64,000 nt of DNA from Lachnospiraceae bacterium AB2028 (GCA_000621425.1 KK211275.1:784523-848522), one strand, 5' to 3'; numbered from the stretch's first letter, positions 18,291 through 27,439 are shown. The notes: generated from the sequence alone by a model not told the origin. A program made the numbers and translations.

Positions 18291-20906
18291 TTATTCTTTC
18301 TTGTCAGTCCCCGCTGAACCGCCCTGCGGAGGCTGATTCTCAGCTGGCTGATTCTCAGTCGGAGCCGCTGTCTGCGCAACCTGAGCATCTGCCGAAGGCG
18401 CCTCCGTTGCCTGCCCCTGGCTTTCCGCCGGATTTGAATCTGCCGGAGCTGACTGGGTTCCTGCATTGGCTGTTTCTGTCTGAACAGGAGTCTCCGTTGT
18501 AACTGATGCTGTCTCAGGCATTGCATTCTCCTGCGTGCCAGCTACATTATTCTGTACCTGCCCGTCCTGCCGGGTAACATTATCCTGCACATTAACTGCC
18601 TGAACACTGACCGGTCCGTTCTGCATCGACTGTGCATTCATCCCCCCCTGCATAGGCTGACCGTTCATACCACTCTGCATAGGCTGACCGTTCATTCCGT
18701 TCATTCCGCCCTGCATTGGCTGACCATATCCGCCTGGTCCTGCATTCAACCTAGCCTGTTCATACTGTGTCATGGCTGCCGCCGCGAGTTTTTTCTTCTT
18801 ACTGCCTTTTACAATGAGCACTATTATAACTATAAGAAGAATAAGTACGATCAGTCCGGCTCCTGCTAAAATGAATACAATTGCAACTATCAGACCTACA
18901 TTCTTTTCTATCGTATCCGGATCAAGGTCAGCATCCCCATCATCATAGTCATCCACACCATCGTCGTCATAGTCACCTTCGTCAACTAAATCATCATCTT
19001 CAGAATTATCATCAGGTTCGGTCGTATCATCATCTCCGCCGTTATCCATATCAGAATAGTCTTTGTGGCCCTGGAGTGGAAGTCCGAGAGACGCCCTTAC
19101 ATCATCAGCATAGAGATCAAATCTGGGATTTGCTATAGGGTTATTGAGACCTGCAGCAACAACAGTGGCCTGGAAGTCATCCTGGAATTCTCTGTCTACT
19201 AAATCCAGATATGTATCAATTGCCGCATCACGGTCAGTGCTTATGCCGTCATAAAGCTCATATACAGCTGCGGCAGATACAGAATAGCTTATGTAATACT
19301 CCGGCGACTGGAACGTATGTGGAATTTCAACCCACTCATAAACAGAATCAGGTTCAAGTACTCCATACATTCCTAAATAATAGCTATTATAATTCTCGGC
19401 ATCTCCGTATTCATTACATACCTCGTAGTACAACGCATTAAGGCTCTCTACAGTCAGTCCATCGGGATTCTCATATACCCTGTGCTGGAATTCATCTTCC
19501 TTGCAGCCGTCTACAGTCGCTCCTACAAGACCATAGTGAAGCATTGCTGTCATGACATCAGAATAATCCCCGAAAATATCATCATAATAGTCCACATAGA
19601 GCATTTCCAGGCCCTGGGAATGAATCTCTGCAAGGTCAAGGTTCTGTTTATTGTATTTCCAGGTTTCTGCCGACTGATAGTACATCTCATTATAATGACC
19701 AAACTCATGGATCATGGTCTTCATATCCATGGGAGATCCATCCGAGTCATTAAACATGAGCGGCGCGTTATACATCTGCACGCCGGTAGTAAAACCGTTC
19801 GGTGCTTTGTGTTCACTTACTGAAAAGTCACACAGATTATGGTCTACCATATAATTATATGAAACCATAAGGTCATTTGAGATTTCAGGAAGATGAGCCG
19901 CAAGATTATCAAGGCACTCCTGCTCCGTCATTGGTTCCTCCAGCATCTCAAAATAGCGGTCCAGCATATCATTACGGATCATTTGCAGTATCTCCTGGTT
20001 AAGGGGAACAAAGTAATCCTTTACCATCTGTCTGTAATTGTCCATATCATCATATGAGTAATCCCTCTGATAATTCTCTTCATAGGCATACTCATTGAAA
20101 CTGTTGTAGCCGTAGCTCTTAGCTAACTGATCACGGACTTCCACCATTTCAATGTAGAGTTCGGCCATATCCTTATTTTTGGCCTCTATGATTTCTCCAA
20201 GACCTAACAGATATTCAGAATAATCTACGTTGCCGTTCCCATAAGCTTCATCCAGACTATCCGCATCATACTTAACACCGTTAATTTCCGTCTCATATGC
20301 CTTAAGGCTTAAGTCATTATACTGCTGCACAAGTTCAGAATCTTTGTTCTTAAGGTCCTTCTGCTCCTGTGTCATGGGAACGTAGTCCAATATGTACTGC
20401 CACTCATGATCATCATGAATATAGTCCTTCAGCACATCGCTGCAGGCACTGTTTGCGATCATATAAAACTTGGTATAGTAAAGATCGGAAACATCATTGT
20501 ACAGCTCGGTATAGAACTGGTACTCCTCATCATAGTGATCATCGTCAACATACTGATATGAATAGAATTCGGCAAGACACCTGTCTTTTTCCATCTCCAG
20601 CCTGAAGTCATCCATTGCCAGTATGATATCAAGCACTTCATCACCATTGGCCGCATCCTGGCAGAGTTCGTCAAGGCCATCAATGATCTTGTCAAAATCT
20701 TTTGCATCGACTCTCTTATATTCATAATCCTCAAACTTAAGATCTGTATGAGTCGCACGGTCTGTGAGTACATTATCATGCAATCCTGCTGCAGAAGACG
20801 ACATTGTAAAAAAAGGCGTGAGGACAGTAGCTGACACAACTGCAGTCAAAGCTCCCCTAAAACACCTTATTACTGTTCTTTTTCTTTTTGAATAATGTTT
20901 TTTCAT
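18291..20906 (-). CDS. Membrane-anchored M3-like metallopeptidase with low-complexity tail
   Basis: Probable surface zinc peptidase related to oligoendopeptidase F (M3); the substrate is unknown. A basic N-terminus and hydrophobic stretch to about residue 40 form a signal peptide. The catalytic domain has HEFGH (His400, Glu401, His404) and, 23 residues on, LAEIHSQGLE, whose Glu427 is the likely third zinc ligand. Residues ~619-667 are very rich in Asp. A single transmembrane helix spans ~668-700, followed by KGSKKKK. The last ~165 residues are a Gln/Asn/Gly/Met- and then Ala/Thr/Pro-rich tail with NGQPMQ repeats. Positive-inside topology puts the peptidase outside and the tail inside. M3 enzymes are usually cytosolic and untailed. 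GAGGGAG precedes the ATG. Confidence 0.8.
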   Translation of the reverse strand: MKKHYSKRKRTVIRCFRGALTAVVSATVLTPFFTMSSSAAGLHDNVLTDRATHTDLKFEDYEYKRVDAKDFDKIIDGLDELCQDAANGDEVLDIILAMDDFRLEMEKDRCLAEFYSYQYVDDDHYDEEYQFYTELYNDVSDLYYTKFYMIANSACSDVLKDYIHDDHEWQYILDYVPMTQEQKDLKNKDSELVQQYNDLSLKAYETEINGVKYDADSLDEAYGNGNVDYSEYLLGLGEIIEAKNKDMAELYIEMVEVRDQLAKSYGYNSFNEYAYEENYQRDYSYDDMDNYRQMVKDYFVPLNQEILQMIRNDMLDRYFEMLEEPMTEQECLDNLAAHLPEISNDLMVSYNYMVDHNLCDFSVSEHKAPNGFTTGVQMYNAPLMFNDSDGSPMDMKTMIHEFGHYNEMYYQSAETWKYNKQNLDLAEIHSQGLEMLYVDYYDDIFGDYSDVMTAMLHYGLVGATVDGCKEDEFQHRVYENPDGLTVESLNALYYEVCNEYGDAENYNSYYLGMYGVLEPDSVYEWVEIPHTFQSPEYYISYSVSAAAVYELYDGISTDRDAAIDTYLDLVDREFQDDFQATVVAAGLNNPIANPRFDLYADDVRASLGLPLQGHKDYSDMDNGGDDDTTEPDDNSEDDDLVDEGDYDDDGVDDYDDGDADLDPDTIEKNVGLIVAIVFILAGAGLIVLILLIVIIVLIVKGSKKKKLAAAAMTQYEQARLNAGPGGYGQPMQGGMNGMNGQPMQSGMNGQPMQGGMNAQSMQNGPVSVQAVNVQDNVTRQDGQVQNNVAGTQENAMPETASVTTETPVQTETANAGTQSAPADSNPAESQGQATEAPSADAQVAQTAAPTENQPAENQPPQGGSAGTDKKE
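18648..18694 (-). repeat. Short tandem repeat in the peptidase tail
   Basis: Two near-identical copies of CTGCATAGGCTGACCGTTCA (18648 and 18674 onward), flanked by diverged copies, encode the NGQPMQ(G/S)GM repeats. Such in-frame repeats can change copy number by slippage without breaking the frame. Confidence 0.7.
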
Positions 20907-20977
20907 AAACTCCCTCTCTCATTTCTTTTATAAAACTGTTAACGTTTGTTTACTGTAACAAATGCCAATAATCATTA

Positions 20978-21015
20978 ATTATAACACAATTGTCGAATAA
21001 CATCCTTGTTATAAT
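20978..21015. promoter_or_regulatory. Divergent extended -10 promoters (peptidase / tmcAL)
   Basis: ATTATAACA (20978-20986) and TGTTATAAT (21007-21015) are exact inverted copies, each an extended TGnTATAAT -10 element facing outward. The left one would drive the peptidase gene on the minus strand, the right one tmcAL on the plus strand with a leader of about 150 nt. No good -35 is visible for either. Confidence 0.55.
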
Positions 21016-21174
21016 ACAAAATGTAACAAAAAAACGCCACAAAAATTGCTGTTTTGCCACAAATACACCATTGCTACATATTTTTCCTTGCTGTAAAATA
21101 CCCCAAAATATAATTATCAGATTAAAAACAACCGGCAGTACAGCTGACTATCCGGCTTTAGAAAGGAGCAGACC

Positions 21175-22320
21175 ATAAAAACCTGCGGAATAATAGCTGA
21201 ATACAATCCTTTTCATAACGGACATCACAGGCTCATTGAATATGCAAAAACAGAACTTGGCGCAGACCGTATTGTAGTGATAATGAGCGGGGACCATGTG
21301 CAGCGTGGAGAACCTGCCGTAATGGATAAATATGCCCGCACTGAAGCCGCACTAAAATCCGGTGCTGACCTTGTGCTGGAGCTTACCGTTCCCTTTGCCA
21401 CCGGCAGCGCCCAGTACTTTGCAAGGGGCTCCGTCTCTGCCCTGCTGAATACCGGAGTATGCGACATGCTGCTCTTCGGCTCGGAAACCGGAGACCTGGA
21501 TACATTAAAGCATCAGGCCGGTTCAGCCACTGACCTTGCGGAACTAACAGCCAATCCACCGCTGCCCAATGACATACTGGGACTGGAATACCTGAAAGCA
21601 CTTAACTACTTCAAAAATGAGTCAGTCACGCCTTATACATTAAAAAGAGACGGAGCCGGCCATGATGCACCCTCCCCCCTCGGCGATACTGCCAGCGCAT
21701 CCTACCTGCGGGGAGTACTTAGAAAAGATGACGAGTACGATACATACAAGTCGTTATCCGCTTATATGCCCCAGCCTGCATTTGATGTATGTGAGAAATA
21801 CTTTGTTGAACACAGGCCCGTGTCACCATCAGACTACTCCGACTTCCTTTTTTACACCCTTATGATGCAGAAGGAAAACGGCTATTCCGAATACTTTGAT
21901 GTATATGACAACCTGTCAGACAAGATATATAACAGCCTGCAGGATTACGATAATTTCCCCGGCTTTATTACAAGATTAAAATCAAAGGAAATCACCTACT
22001 CACATTTAAGCCGTGCCCTGCTGCATATACTCCTTGATATAAAAAAGAGCGAGGTATCGATACTTATTGAGAAATATTCCTACTGTCCTTATCTCCGTCC
22101 CTTAGGATTCAGAACGGATGTAAGCGACCTTCTAAAAGCAATAAAGAATAACTGTGACAGGCCGTTTATTTCAAAACTTGCAGATGCAGAAAGCATACTG
22201 GATGCCGACAGCCTTCATTCATTAAAAAAGGACATCCTGGCTTCGGAAATATATGCAAAGAACTCGCTGCGAAGCGGTACGCCAGTTTCAGAATACAGGC
22301 GTACAATTATAACGATCTAA
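21175..22320 (+). CDS. tmcAL: tRNA-Met cytidine acetate ligase, apparent AUA start
   Basis: TmcAL (YlbM) uses ATP and acetate to make N4-acetylcytidine at position 34 of elongator tRNA-Met. The nucleotidyltransferase motif HNGH lies in GIIAEYNPFHNGHH (residues 5-18), followed by MSGDHVQRGEPAV, both hallmarks. The homologous region begins at codon 21175, which is ATA. AGAAAGGAG lies 6 nt before it. An in-frame TGA at 21145-21147 is followed by no ATG, GTG or TTG before the motif. The next ATG (21277) would delete the active site. So either AUA is the start codon or the gene is damaged. From 21175 the product is 381 aa, normal for the family, and the rest of the frame is intact. Confidence 0.8.
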   Translation: MKTCGIIAEYNPFHNGHHRLIEYAKTELGADRIVVIMSGDHVQRGEPAVMDKYARTEAALKSGADLVLELTVPFATGSAQYFARGSVSALLNTGVCDMLLFGSETGDLDTLKHQAGSATDLAELTANPPLPNDILGLEYLKALNYFKNESVTPYTLKRDGAGHDAPSPLGDTASASYLRGVLRKDDEYDTYKSLSAYMPQPAFDVCEKYFVEHRPVSPSDYSDFLFYTLMMQKENGYSEYFDVYDNLSDKIYNSLQDYDNFPGFITRLKSKEITYSHLSRALLHILLDIKKSEVSILIEKYSYCPYLRPLGFRTDVSDLLKAIKNNCDRPFISKLADAESILDADSLHSLKKDILASEIYAKNSLRSGTPVSEYRRTIITI

Positions 22321-22322
22321 TA

Positions 22323-22360
22323 AAAATAACTGTTGCGGATAAGCTCCGAACAGTTATTTT
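22323..22360. terminator. Bidirectional terminator between tmcAL and the PFL gene
   Basis: AAAATAACTGTT (22323-22334) pairs with AACAGTTATTTT (22349-22360), with CGGA/TCCG nested inside. T-runs occur on both strands, fitting the convergent genes on either side. Confidence 0.92.
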
Positions 22361-22390
22361 TTCATATTCCTTAATTTTTCCTGATATATA

Positions 22391-23755
22391 TTAGTTCTTA
22401 AAGCTATGTACCGGTGCAGGGATCCTGCCCTTCCTATTGATGAAATCGTCACAGCCAAAACTATTCACAGGCATTACAGGTGCATGTCCCAGAAGGCCTC
22501 CGAATTCCACATTGTCGCCAGGTTTCTTGCCCACCGCAGGTATTATCCTCACTGCAGTAGTCTTCTGGTTAATCATGCCGATTGCCATCTCATCGGCAAT
22601 TATTCCTGACAGAGTTGTCGCCTTTGTATCTCCCGGTACAGCTATCATATCCAAGCCTACCGAACATACACAGGTCATTGCCTCAAGCTTTTCAAGACTA
22701 AGAGCCCCTGCTTCCACCGCATTTATCATTCCCTGGTCCTCACTGACAGGAATGAAGGCACCGGACAGGCCACCCACATATGATGATGCCATTATGCCGC
22801 CCTTCTTGACCTGGTCATTAAGCAGTGCCAGAGCTGCCGTTGTTCCGGGGGCACCGGCATATTCAAGACCAATCTCGCATAGTATGTCAGCCACGCTGTC
22901 ACCGATCGCAGGCGTAGGTGCAAGGCTTAAGTCAATTATTCCGAAAGGAACGCCCAGCTTTTCAGAAGCTTCCTTTGCCACCAGCTGTCCGACTCTTGTT
23001 ATCTTAAATGCAGTCTTCTTTATCGTCTCGCACAATACTTCAAAGCTTTCTCCACGTACAGACTCAAGAGCTGTCTTTACAACACCCGGGCCGCTGACAC
23101 CAACATTAATAACCGCATCAGCTTCTGTTACACCATGGAAAGCACCTGCCATAAAAGGATTGTCATCAGGTGCATTACAGAATACCACCAGCTTTGCACA
23201 CCCTAATGAATCATTGTCTTTAGTATACTCAGCTGTCTGTTTGATTATCTCACCCATAAGACGCACTGCATCCATATTTATGCCTGTCTTTGTAGAACCC
23301 ACATTTATGGAGCTGCACACTCTATCTGTTGTGGCAAGAGCTTCCGGTATGGAACGGATAAGCAGCTCATCAGCCGCAGTCATCCCCTTTGAAACCAGTG
23401 CACTGTACCCGCCGATAAAATTAACGCCTACTTCTTTTGCGGCATCATCAAGGGTACGTGCGATCTTTACAAAATCCTTTGTTTCCTTACAGGAGGCACC
23501 GCCCACAAGTGCTATGGGGGTTACGGAAATACGCTTGTTTACGATAGGGATCGCATATTTCTTCTCTATCTCCTTGCCGGTCTTTACAAGGTCCTTTGCA
23601 ACGGTAGTGATCTTCTTATATATTTTGTCGCATACGACATCCACATCACCGTCGATACAGTCCAGAAGACTGATTCCCAGTGTTATGGTCCTGACATCGA
23701 GATTTTCCTTCTCGATCATCTTATTTGTTTCTATTACTTCGGATATGTTTATCAT
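22391..23755 (-). CDS. PFL-like UPF0210 (DUF711) protein
   Basis: Conserved cytosolic protein of 454 aa, distantly related to pyruvate formate-lyase/ribonucleotide reductase barrels but without the glycyl-radical motif; its reaction is unknown. Recognised from [30 protein letters not shown] and the long conserved body ([33 protein letters not shown]). The upstream neighbour is an ACT-domain UPF0237 gene, the partner it nearly always has, so the ACT protein may act as its ligand sensor. The 174-bp spacer is unusually long for this pair and contains palindromes. GAGG lies 11 nt before the ATG. Confidence 0.9.
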   Translation of the reverse strand: MINISEVIETNKMIEKENLDVRTITLGISLLDCIDGDVDVVCDKIYKKITTVAKDLVKTGKEIEKKYAIPIVNKRISVTPIALVGGASCKETKDFVKIARTLDDAAKEVGVNFIGGYSALVSKGMTAADELLIRSIPEALATTDRVCSSINVGSTKTGINMDAVRLMGEIIKQTAEYTKDNDSLGCAKLVVFCNAPDDNPFMAGAFHGVTEADAVINVGVSGPGVVKTALESVRGESFEVLCETIKKTAFKITRVGQLVAKEASEKLGVPFGIIDLSLAPTPAIGDSVADILCEIGLEYAGAPGTTAALALLNDQVKKGGIMASSYVGGLSGAFIPVSEDQGMINAVEAGALSLEKLEAMTCVCSVGLDMIAVPGDTKATTLSGIIADEMAIGMINQKTTAVRIIPAVGKKPGDNVEFGGLLGHAPVMPVNSFGCDDFINRKGRIPAPVHSFKN

Positions 23756-23820
23756 TTAATGTTTACCTCTGTTTAATGAATTTACATCAAATACTATACA
23801 CTCTATCTTATGATGACTAC

Positions 23821-23918
23821 GGATTGCTCCGTTGCTTCTCAACTCCCGCAATCCTACGAACATTTGCAATCCGCTGAACCACTTGATTAATCAAGTGGTT
23901 CGCTACTCGCTCATGTTC
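23821..23918 (-). repeat. Palindromic hairpin cluster in the ACT-PFL spacer
   Basis: Between two co-directional genes lie: a perfect 26-bp palindrome (23876-23901, half-site GAACCACTTGATT) enclosed by GAACAT (23858-23863) and ATGTTC (23913-23918); and a second two-part hairpin, GGATTGC (23821-23827) with GCAATCC (23848-23854), enclosing GTTG/CAAC. No T-run follows, so these are not simple terminators. The form resembles REP-type palindromic units or IS200/IS605 end structures, but no identity is claimed. Confidence 0.65.
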
Positions 23919-23929
23919 CGGCGGTTTCA

Positions 23930-24202
23930 TCATATCCTGTGCATTGAATCAAAAATCTCTTCCCTCTGGCATTTGATGATAACGCCTATCTCTTCGCCAA
24001 TCTGCGCCAGCTCATCAGACACAGTATCAAAAGCCTTTTCTGAAGACTGCAGGTCCACAATCATCATCATATTGAAGTATTCCTGTACTATGGTCTGTGA
24101 AATATCCAGAATATTAATCTTATTATTTGCAAGGTATGTGCATACTTTTGCAATGATGCCCACCGTATCTTTTCCGACTACCGTTATTATTGTTTTCTTC
24201 AT
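23930..24202 (-). CDS. ACT-domain protein, UPF0237 family
   Basis: A 90-aa stand-alone ACT domain starting MKKTIITVVGKDTVGIIAKV, the typical GKD-x-GI loop that binds small ligands such as amino acids. UPF0237 proteins are usually encoded directly before a UPF0210 gene, as here. AAGGAG lies 8 nt before the ATG. I infer a regulatory subunit; the ligand is unknown. Confidence 0.92.
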   Translation of the reverse strand: MKKTIITVVGKDTVGIIAKVCTYLANNKINILDISQTIVQEYFNMMMIVDLQSSEKAFDTVSDELAQIGEEIGVIIKCQREEIFDSMHRI

Positions 24203-24232
24203 AGTTTTATGCTCCTTATTTATTATTTACTG

Positions 24233-25030
24233 TCACAGTTCCAATGTCATTCCCGGCATATCACGCCTTGCGATATCTATAGGAAAATCGTCACCCCTGT
24301 ACTCGTTATCCGCCAGCTCTATCTCCAGCCTTACAGCCTCATAGGCAAGCTCCGGCAGGTTGTTTTCCCTGCTCAAATGGCTTAAGAAAACATGCTTCAT
24401 ATCGTTATTCAGAAGTTCTGACAAAAGCCTTCCGGATGACTCATTTGATAAATGTCCGCGCTTTCCCAATATCCTCTGTTTCAGCGGATATGAATACCTT
24501 CCTGTCTCAAGCATCCTTATATCATGGTTAGCCTCAAGGTAGATTGCTGAGAGCCCCTGCATCCTTTCTACGATCCTGTCATCGTAGGTTCCCAGGTCCG
24601 TAAGGATGGCAGTCTGGATACCCCCGCTTGAAAAATGATAAGCCACAGGATCTGCCGCATCATGTGAAATGCTTATGGAACTAACTTCTATATCATCTAT
24701 ATTAAAGCATTCATCGTTTCCTATAACATGGAGCAGACTCCTGTCAAACTCACCTAAATTAGACATCCGGTTTATTGCATCAACAGTCCCCTGTGTTGCA
24801 TATACCGGTACGCAATATTTCCTTAAGAAAACACCCAGCCCCGATACATGGTCGCTGTGTTCATGGGTTATAAGTATGGCCTTCAGATCATCTCCGCAAA
24901 GATCAAGCTCGCTTAAACCGTTTTCTATTTTCTTTCTGCTGATTCCCACATCTACCAGGATGTGAGTATCATCCGTACCTACATAGATCGAATTGCCGCT
25001 GCTTCCGCTGGCAATACTCTTCATTCTCAT
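24233..25030 (-). CDS. Metallo-beta-lactamase-fold hydrolase, YycJ/WalJ type
   Basis: Cytosolic metal-dependent hydrolase of 265 aa. It begins MRMKSIASGSSGNSIYV and has the metal motif THEHSDH near residue 55, as in YycJ/WalJ/VicX. These are linked to cell-wall and replication coordination near walRK in other Firmicutes, but walRK is not here. The ATG lies 1 bp after the FtsA-like gene's stop and uses GGGAG inside that gene, so the two are translated from one mRNA. Confidence 0.9.
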   Translation of the reverse strand: MRMKSIASGSSGNSIYVGTDDTHILVDVGISRKKIENGLSELDLCGDDLKAILITHEHSDHVSGLGVFLRKYCVPVYATQGTVDAINRMSNLGEFDRSLLHVIGNDECFNIDDIEVSSISISHDAADPVAYHFSSGGIQTAILTDLGTYDDRIVERMQGLSAIYLEANHDIRMLETGRYSYPLKQRILGKRGHLSNESSGRLLSELLNNDMKHVFLSHLSRENNLPELAYEAVRLEIELADNEYRGDDFPIDIARRDMPGMTLEL

Positions 25031-25031
25031 T

Positions 25032-27365
25032 TTAATTCTCCCACTTTATGACCAGACGGTCACCGGAATTCAATTGTTCCATATACATTGCAGGCCTGCC
25101 GTTCAGCTCAGTCACCACCCTGCTGCCCTGCACATTCTTAAGGTCAAAATTAATCCTATCGAACACATCAACAAACACATAAGAATCCTTGCCTTCAAGC
25201 TTCACATCAGACCCGTTTACATTGACTATTATAGTCCTTGGAATTGCAGGTGCCTCTTCTTCCTTTTTCTCTGGCTCTTCCCTGACAGGACGCTTTATCT
25301 CTTCCGCACCGTCATCATCCGGAAGGTTATCGAAACTGTCAGCCATTGCATCTCCCTCTGTCTTTTCCGAATCAAAATCATCTTCCTGTTCTTCCTCAGG
25401 CACGCTTTCTGAAGACTCAGCCTCTGCTGCCTTACTTGCGGCATTCCGCTCAGCCTCTTCCTGGGCTGCGGCATTCTTAGCCTTAATCTCTTCGTAGTCC
25501 TTAAGTATCTGCTCTTTGATGCCCCACTTTATATTAAAGTTCTCAAAGACCTTTGTATCATCGTCTGCAGGCTCATTGTTCACAAGAACTGCCATTGACT
25601 CATCCAATATTACATCCATGAATTCACGTACTTCCTTCAAGGTGTAATAGTTTCTCATCACGATCTCGTCACCGTCTTCTATCTCATAGAACCCTGTCTT
25701 TATCTCACCATTTACTTCCGCGAATTTAGGCAGAAGTATCTTGCTCTGATTTGTGTTGACGGTAATCATGGACTTGAATTCAGGCAGTTCAGAAAGAGTA
25801 ACTTTGGCTTTTGCACCTACCGTCGATTCCTTAACCCTTATTACGTCATTTGCCCTTATAGGAGTATGCATATCAGCTTCTTCACCATTAACAGTTATGA
25901 CTGCAGGATCACCGGGAAGGCCGCGTTTCATTGCCTGCTTGCCGTTTATCCGGTAATTGATTGCTTCGCCCCGCTTAGGGAAAAGTCCGTCATTGGGGAA
26001 ATCCGCATGCATGGCCGCATCCACTACCGCAAGGTTTCCGCCGTCATAGAGCTTTATATGCTGCTCATTGAATGTCACATATATGAAATTGCTGCTCTGG
26101 TCATAATAATTAAGGCAGATACCCACAGGTGTAACCAATCTGGAATCCTTCTTCACATCATCCGTATAAATGATGTGTCCCATTACTTCTTCACCCCTTA
26201 CGGCTACACGCTCTGCCATTATGCCAAGATGTTCGGACAGTTTCTTTGTATAGCCTTCCACAGTTCCGCCGCCACCGACTACAAAGACAGCACTGACAGG
26301 CTTTCCGCCGTTAAGTTCCTTGAACTTTTCAGCCACAAGATCTGCCATTTCCTCTATCTGGGGGTCCAGAAGCTTAAGAACTTCATCGCGTCCCACCTTC
26401 TGCGGCAGTCCCATGATATCCTTATACTCAACTGTCTCCGAATCAGAAATGCCACACTTGATGGTCTCTGCCGTGTTGAAATCAACAAGGTAATTCTGTG
26501 CTATTATCTCTGTGAGCTTATCGCCGGCAACAGGTATCATGCCGTAGGCCACCACGCAACCGTCCTTGGTTATGCAGATATCACTGGTTCCCGCGCCCAC
26601 ATCCACAAGTCCGATATTGAGCATCCTGTAATTTTCGGGAATGGCAACACTGATGGCTGCAATAGGCTCCAGCGTCATATTGATAACCCTGAGCCCCGAC
26701 ATCTCCACTGCTTTGTAAAGGCCGTCCACAACATCCTCCGGAAGGAAAGTTGCTATCATATCACAGCCTATAGCATGTGCTTTATGATTTTCAAGATTGC
26801 CTATCTGGTAACCGTTTAAATAGTACTTTATGACTGATGAACCGACACAGAAAAACTTAAGTCCCGTATCATTTTCCTTAAGGAAACGCTCATAGGCCTG
26901 CTCCACGCCCATTGCCGTAAGCCTTGCCACATCCTCGGCGCTGATGGTCTTCTCTTCATCCAGCTCCAGGTTTACTGATACGACTTCCGTCTTCAGCACT
27001 CTGCCGGCAGCAGCAATGCAGACATTCGAAAGAGTTATATCCAGCTTTTCTTCAAGCTTGTGCTTTACATACACTATTGAATTGCTGACAGCGCCTATAT
27101 CGTGTATCTGACCGTCGAGCATGGCACGGGTCTCGTGTTCCTTCGACTCCTGTCCCAGCACATGGAAATAATTACCCTCACGGTAGCCTACCGTACCGAC
27201 TATACTCCTGGTGCCTATATCCAGGCCGAATACCAGCTTGTCTGCATCTATGCTTTTTGATGCATTTTTGACAGTCTTATCCGTTACCGTATTCTTTTCC
27301 GTTTCTGTCTTCTTCACGCTTCTTGTCTTCTTTGCCTCGTTTGTCTGTTCTGTTTTCTTAGCCAT
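25032..27365 (-). CDS. FtsA-like actin-fold ATPase with long C-terminal extension
   Basis: A protein with the FtsA/PilM/MreB ATPase fold: FGLDIGTRSIVGTVGY near residue 45, LVDVGAGTSDICI, and FVVGGGGTVEGY as the third nucleotide motif. FtsA proper is about 420 aa; here ~350 further residues follow, including an Ala/Glu/Asp-rich acidic linker (SSESVPEEEQEDDFDSEKTEG) and a final beta-rich segment. There is no FtsA-type C-terminal amphipathic helix. The frame is open further upstream, but MAKKTEQ at 27365 has AGGCGG at the right distance. Neighbours are coaE/polA and the YycJ gene, not ftsZ. I would call it a cell-division-like protein of unproven role. Confidence 0.75.
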   Translation of the reverse strand: MAKKTEQTNEAKKTRSVKKTETEKNTVTDKTVKNASKSIDADKLVFGLDIGTRSIVGTVGYREGNYFHVLGQESKEHETRAMLDGQIHDIGAVSNSIVYVKHKLEEKLDITLSNVCIAAAGRVLKTEVVSVNLELDEEKTISAEDVARLTAMGVEQAYERFLKENDTGLKFFCVGSSVIKYYLNGYQIGNLENHKAHAIGCDMIATFLPEDVVDGLYKAVEMSGLRVINMTLEPIAAISVAIPENYRMLNIGLVDVGAGTSDICITKDGCVVAYGMIPVAGDKLTEIIAQNYLVDFNTAETIKCGISDSETVEYKDIMGLPQKVGRDEVLKLLDPQIEEMADLVAEKFKELNGGKPVSAVFVVGGGGTVEGYTKKLSEHLGIMAERVAVRGEEVMGHIIYTDDVKKDSRLVTPVGICLNYYDQSSNFIYVTFNEQHIKLYDGGNLAVVDAAMHADFPNDGLFPKRGEAINYRINGKQAMKRGLPGDPAVITVNGEEADMHTPIRANDVIRVKESTVGAKAKVTLSELPEFKSMITVNTNQSKILLPKFAEVNGEIKTGFYEIEDGDEIVMRNYYTLKEVREFMDVILDESMAVLVNNEPADDDTKVFENFNIKWGIKEQILKDYEEIKAKNAAAQEEAERNAASKAAEAESSESVPEEEQEDDFDSEKTEGDAMADSFDNLPDDDGAEEIKRPVREEPEKKEEEAPAIPRTIIVNVNGSDVKLEGKDSYVFVDVFDRINFDLKNVQGSRVVTELNGRPAMYMEQLNSGDRLVIKWEN

Positions 27366-27439
27366 GTTACCCCGCCTGTCTTTCGCCATCATTAACTGCC
27401 GGTTACTCAAACATCTGTCACTTTTACGGCCATATCTTA

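Noticed and set aside
20990-21178. 62-codon open frame across the tmcAL leader, ending on the AUA start
   Set aside because: Its only start (TTG at 20990) lies upstream of the likely transcription start, and it has no Shine-Dalgarno. Translational coupling into tmcAL is therefore unlikely.
22437-23759. 440-codon open frame on the plus strand opposite the PFL-like gene
   Set aside because: It lies wholly antisense to a well-recognised conserved gene, is rich in Ser/Pro/Ala/Thr as mirror frames of biased codons are, and has no Shine-Dalgarno.
25866-26819. 317-codon open frame opposite the FtsA-like gene
   Set aside because: Mirror frame of a conserved gene; no ribosome-binding site and an atypical composition.
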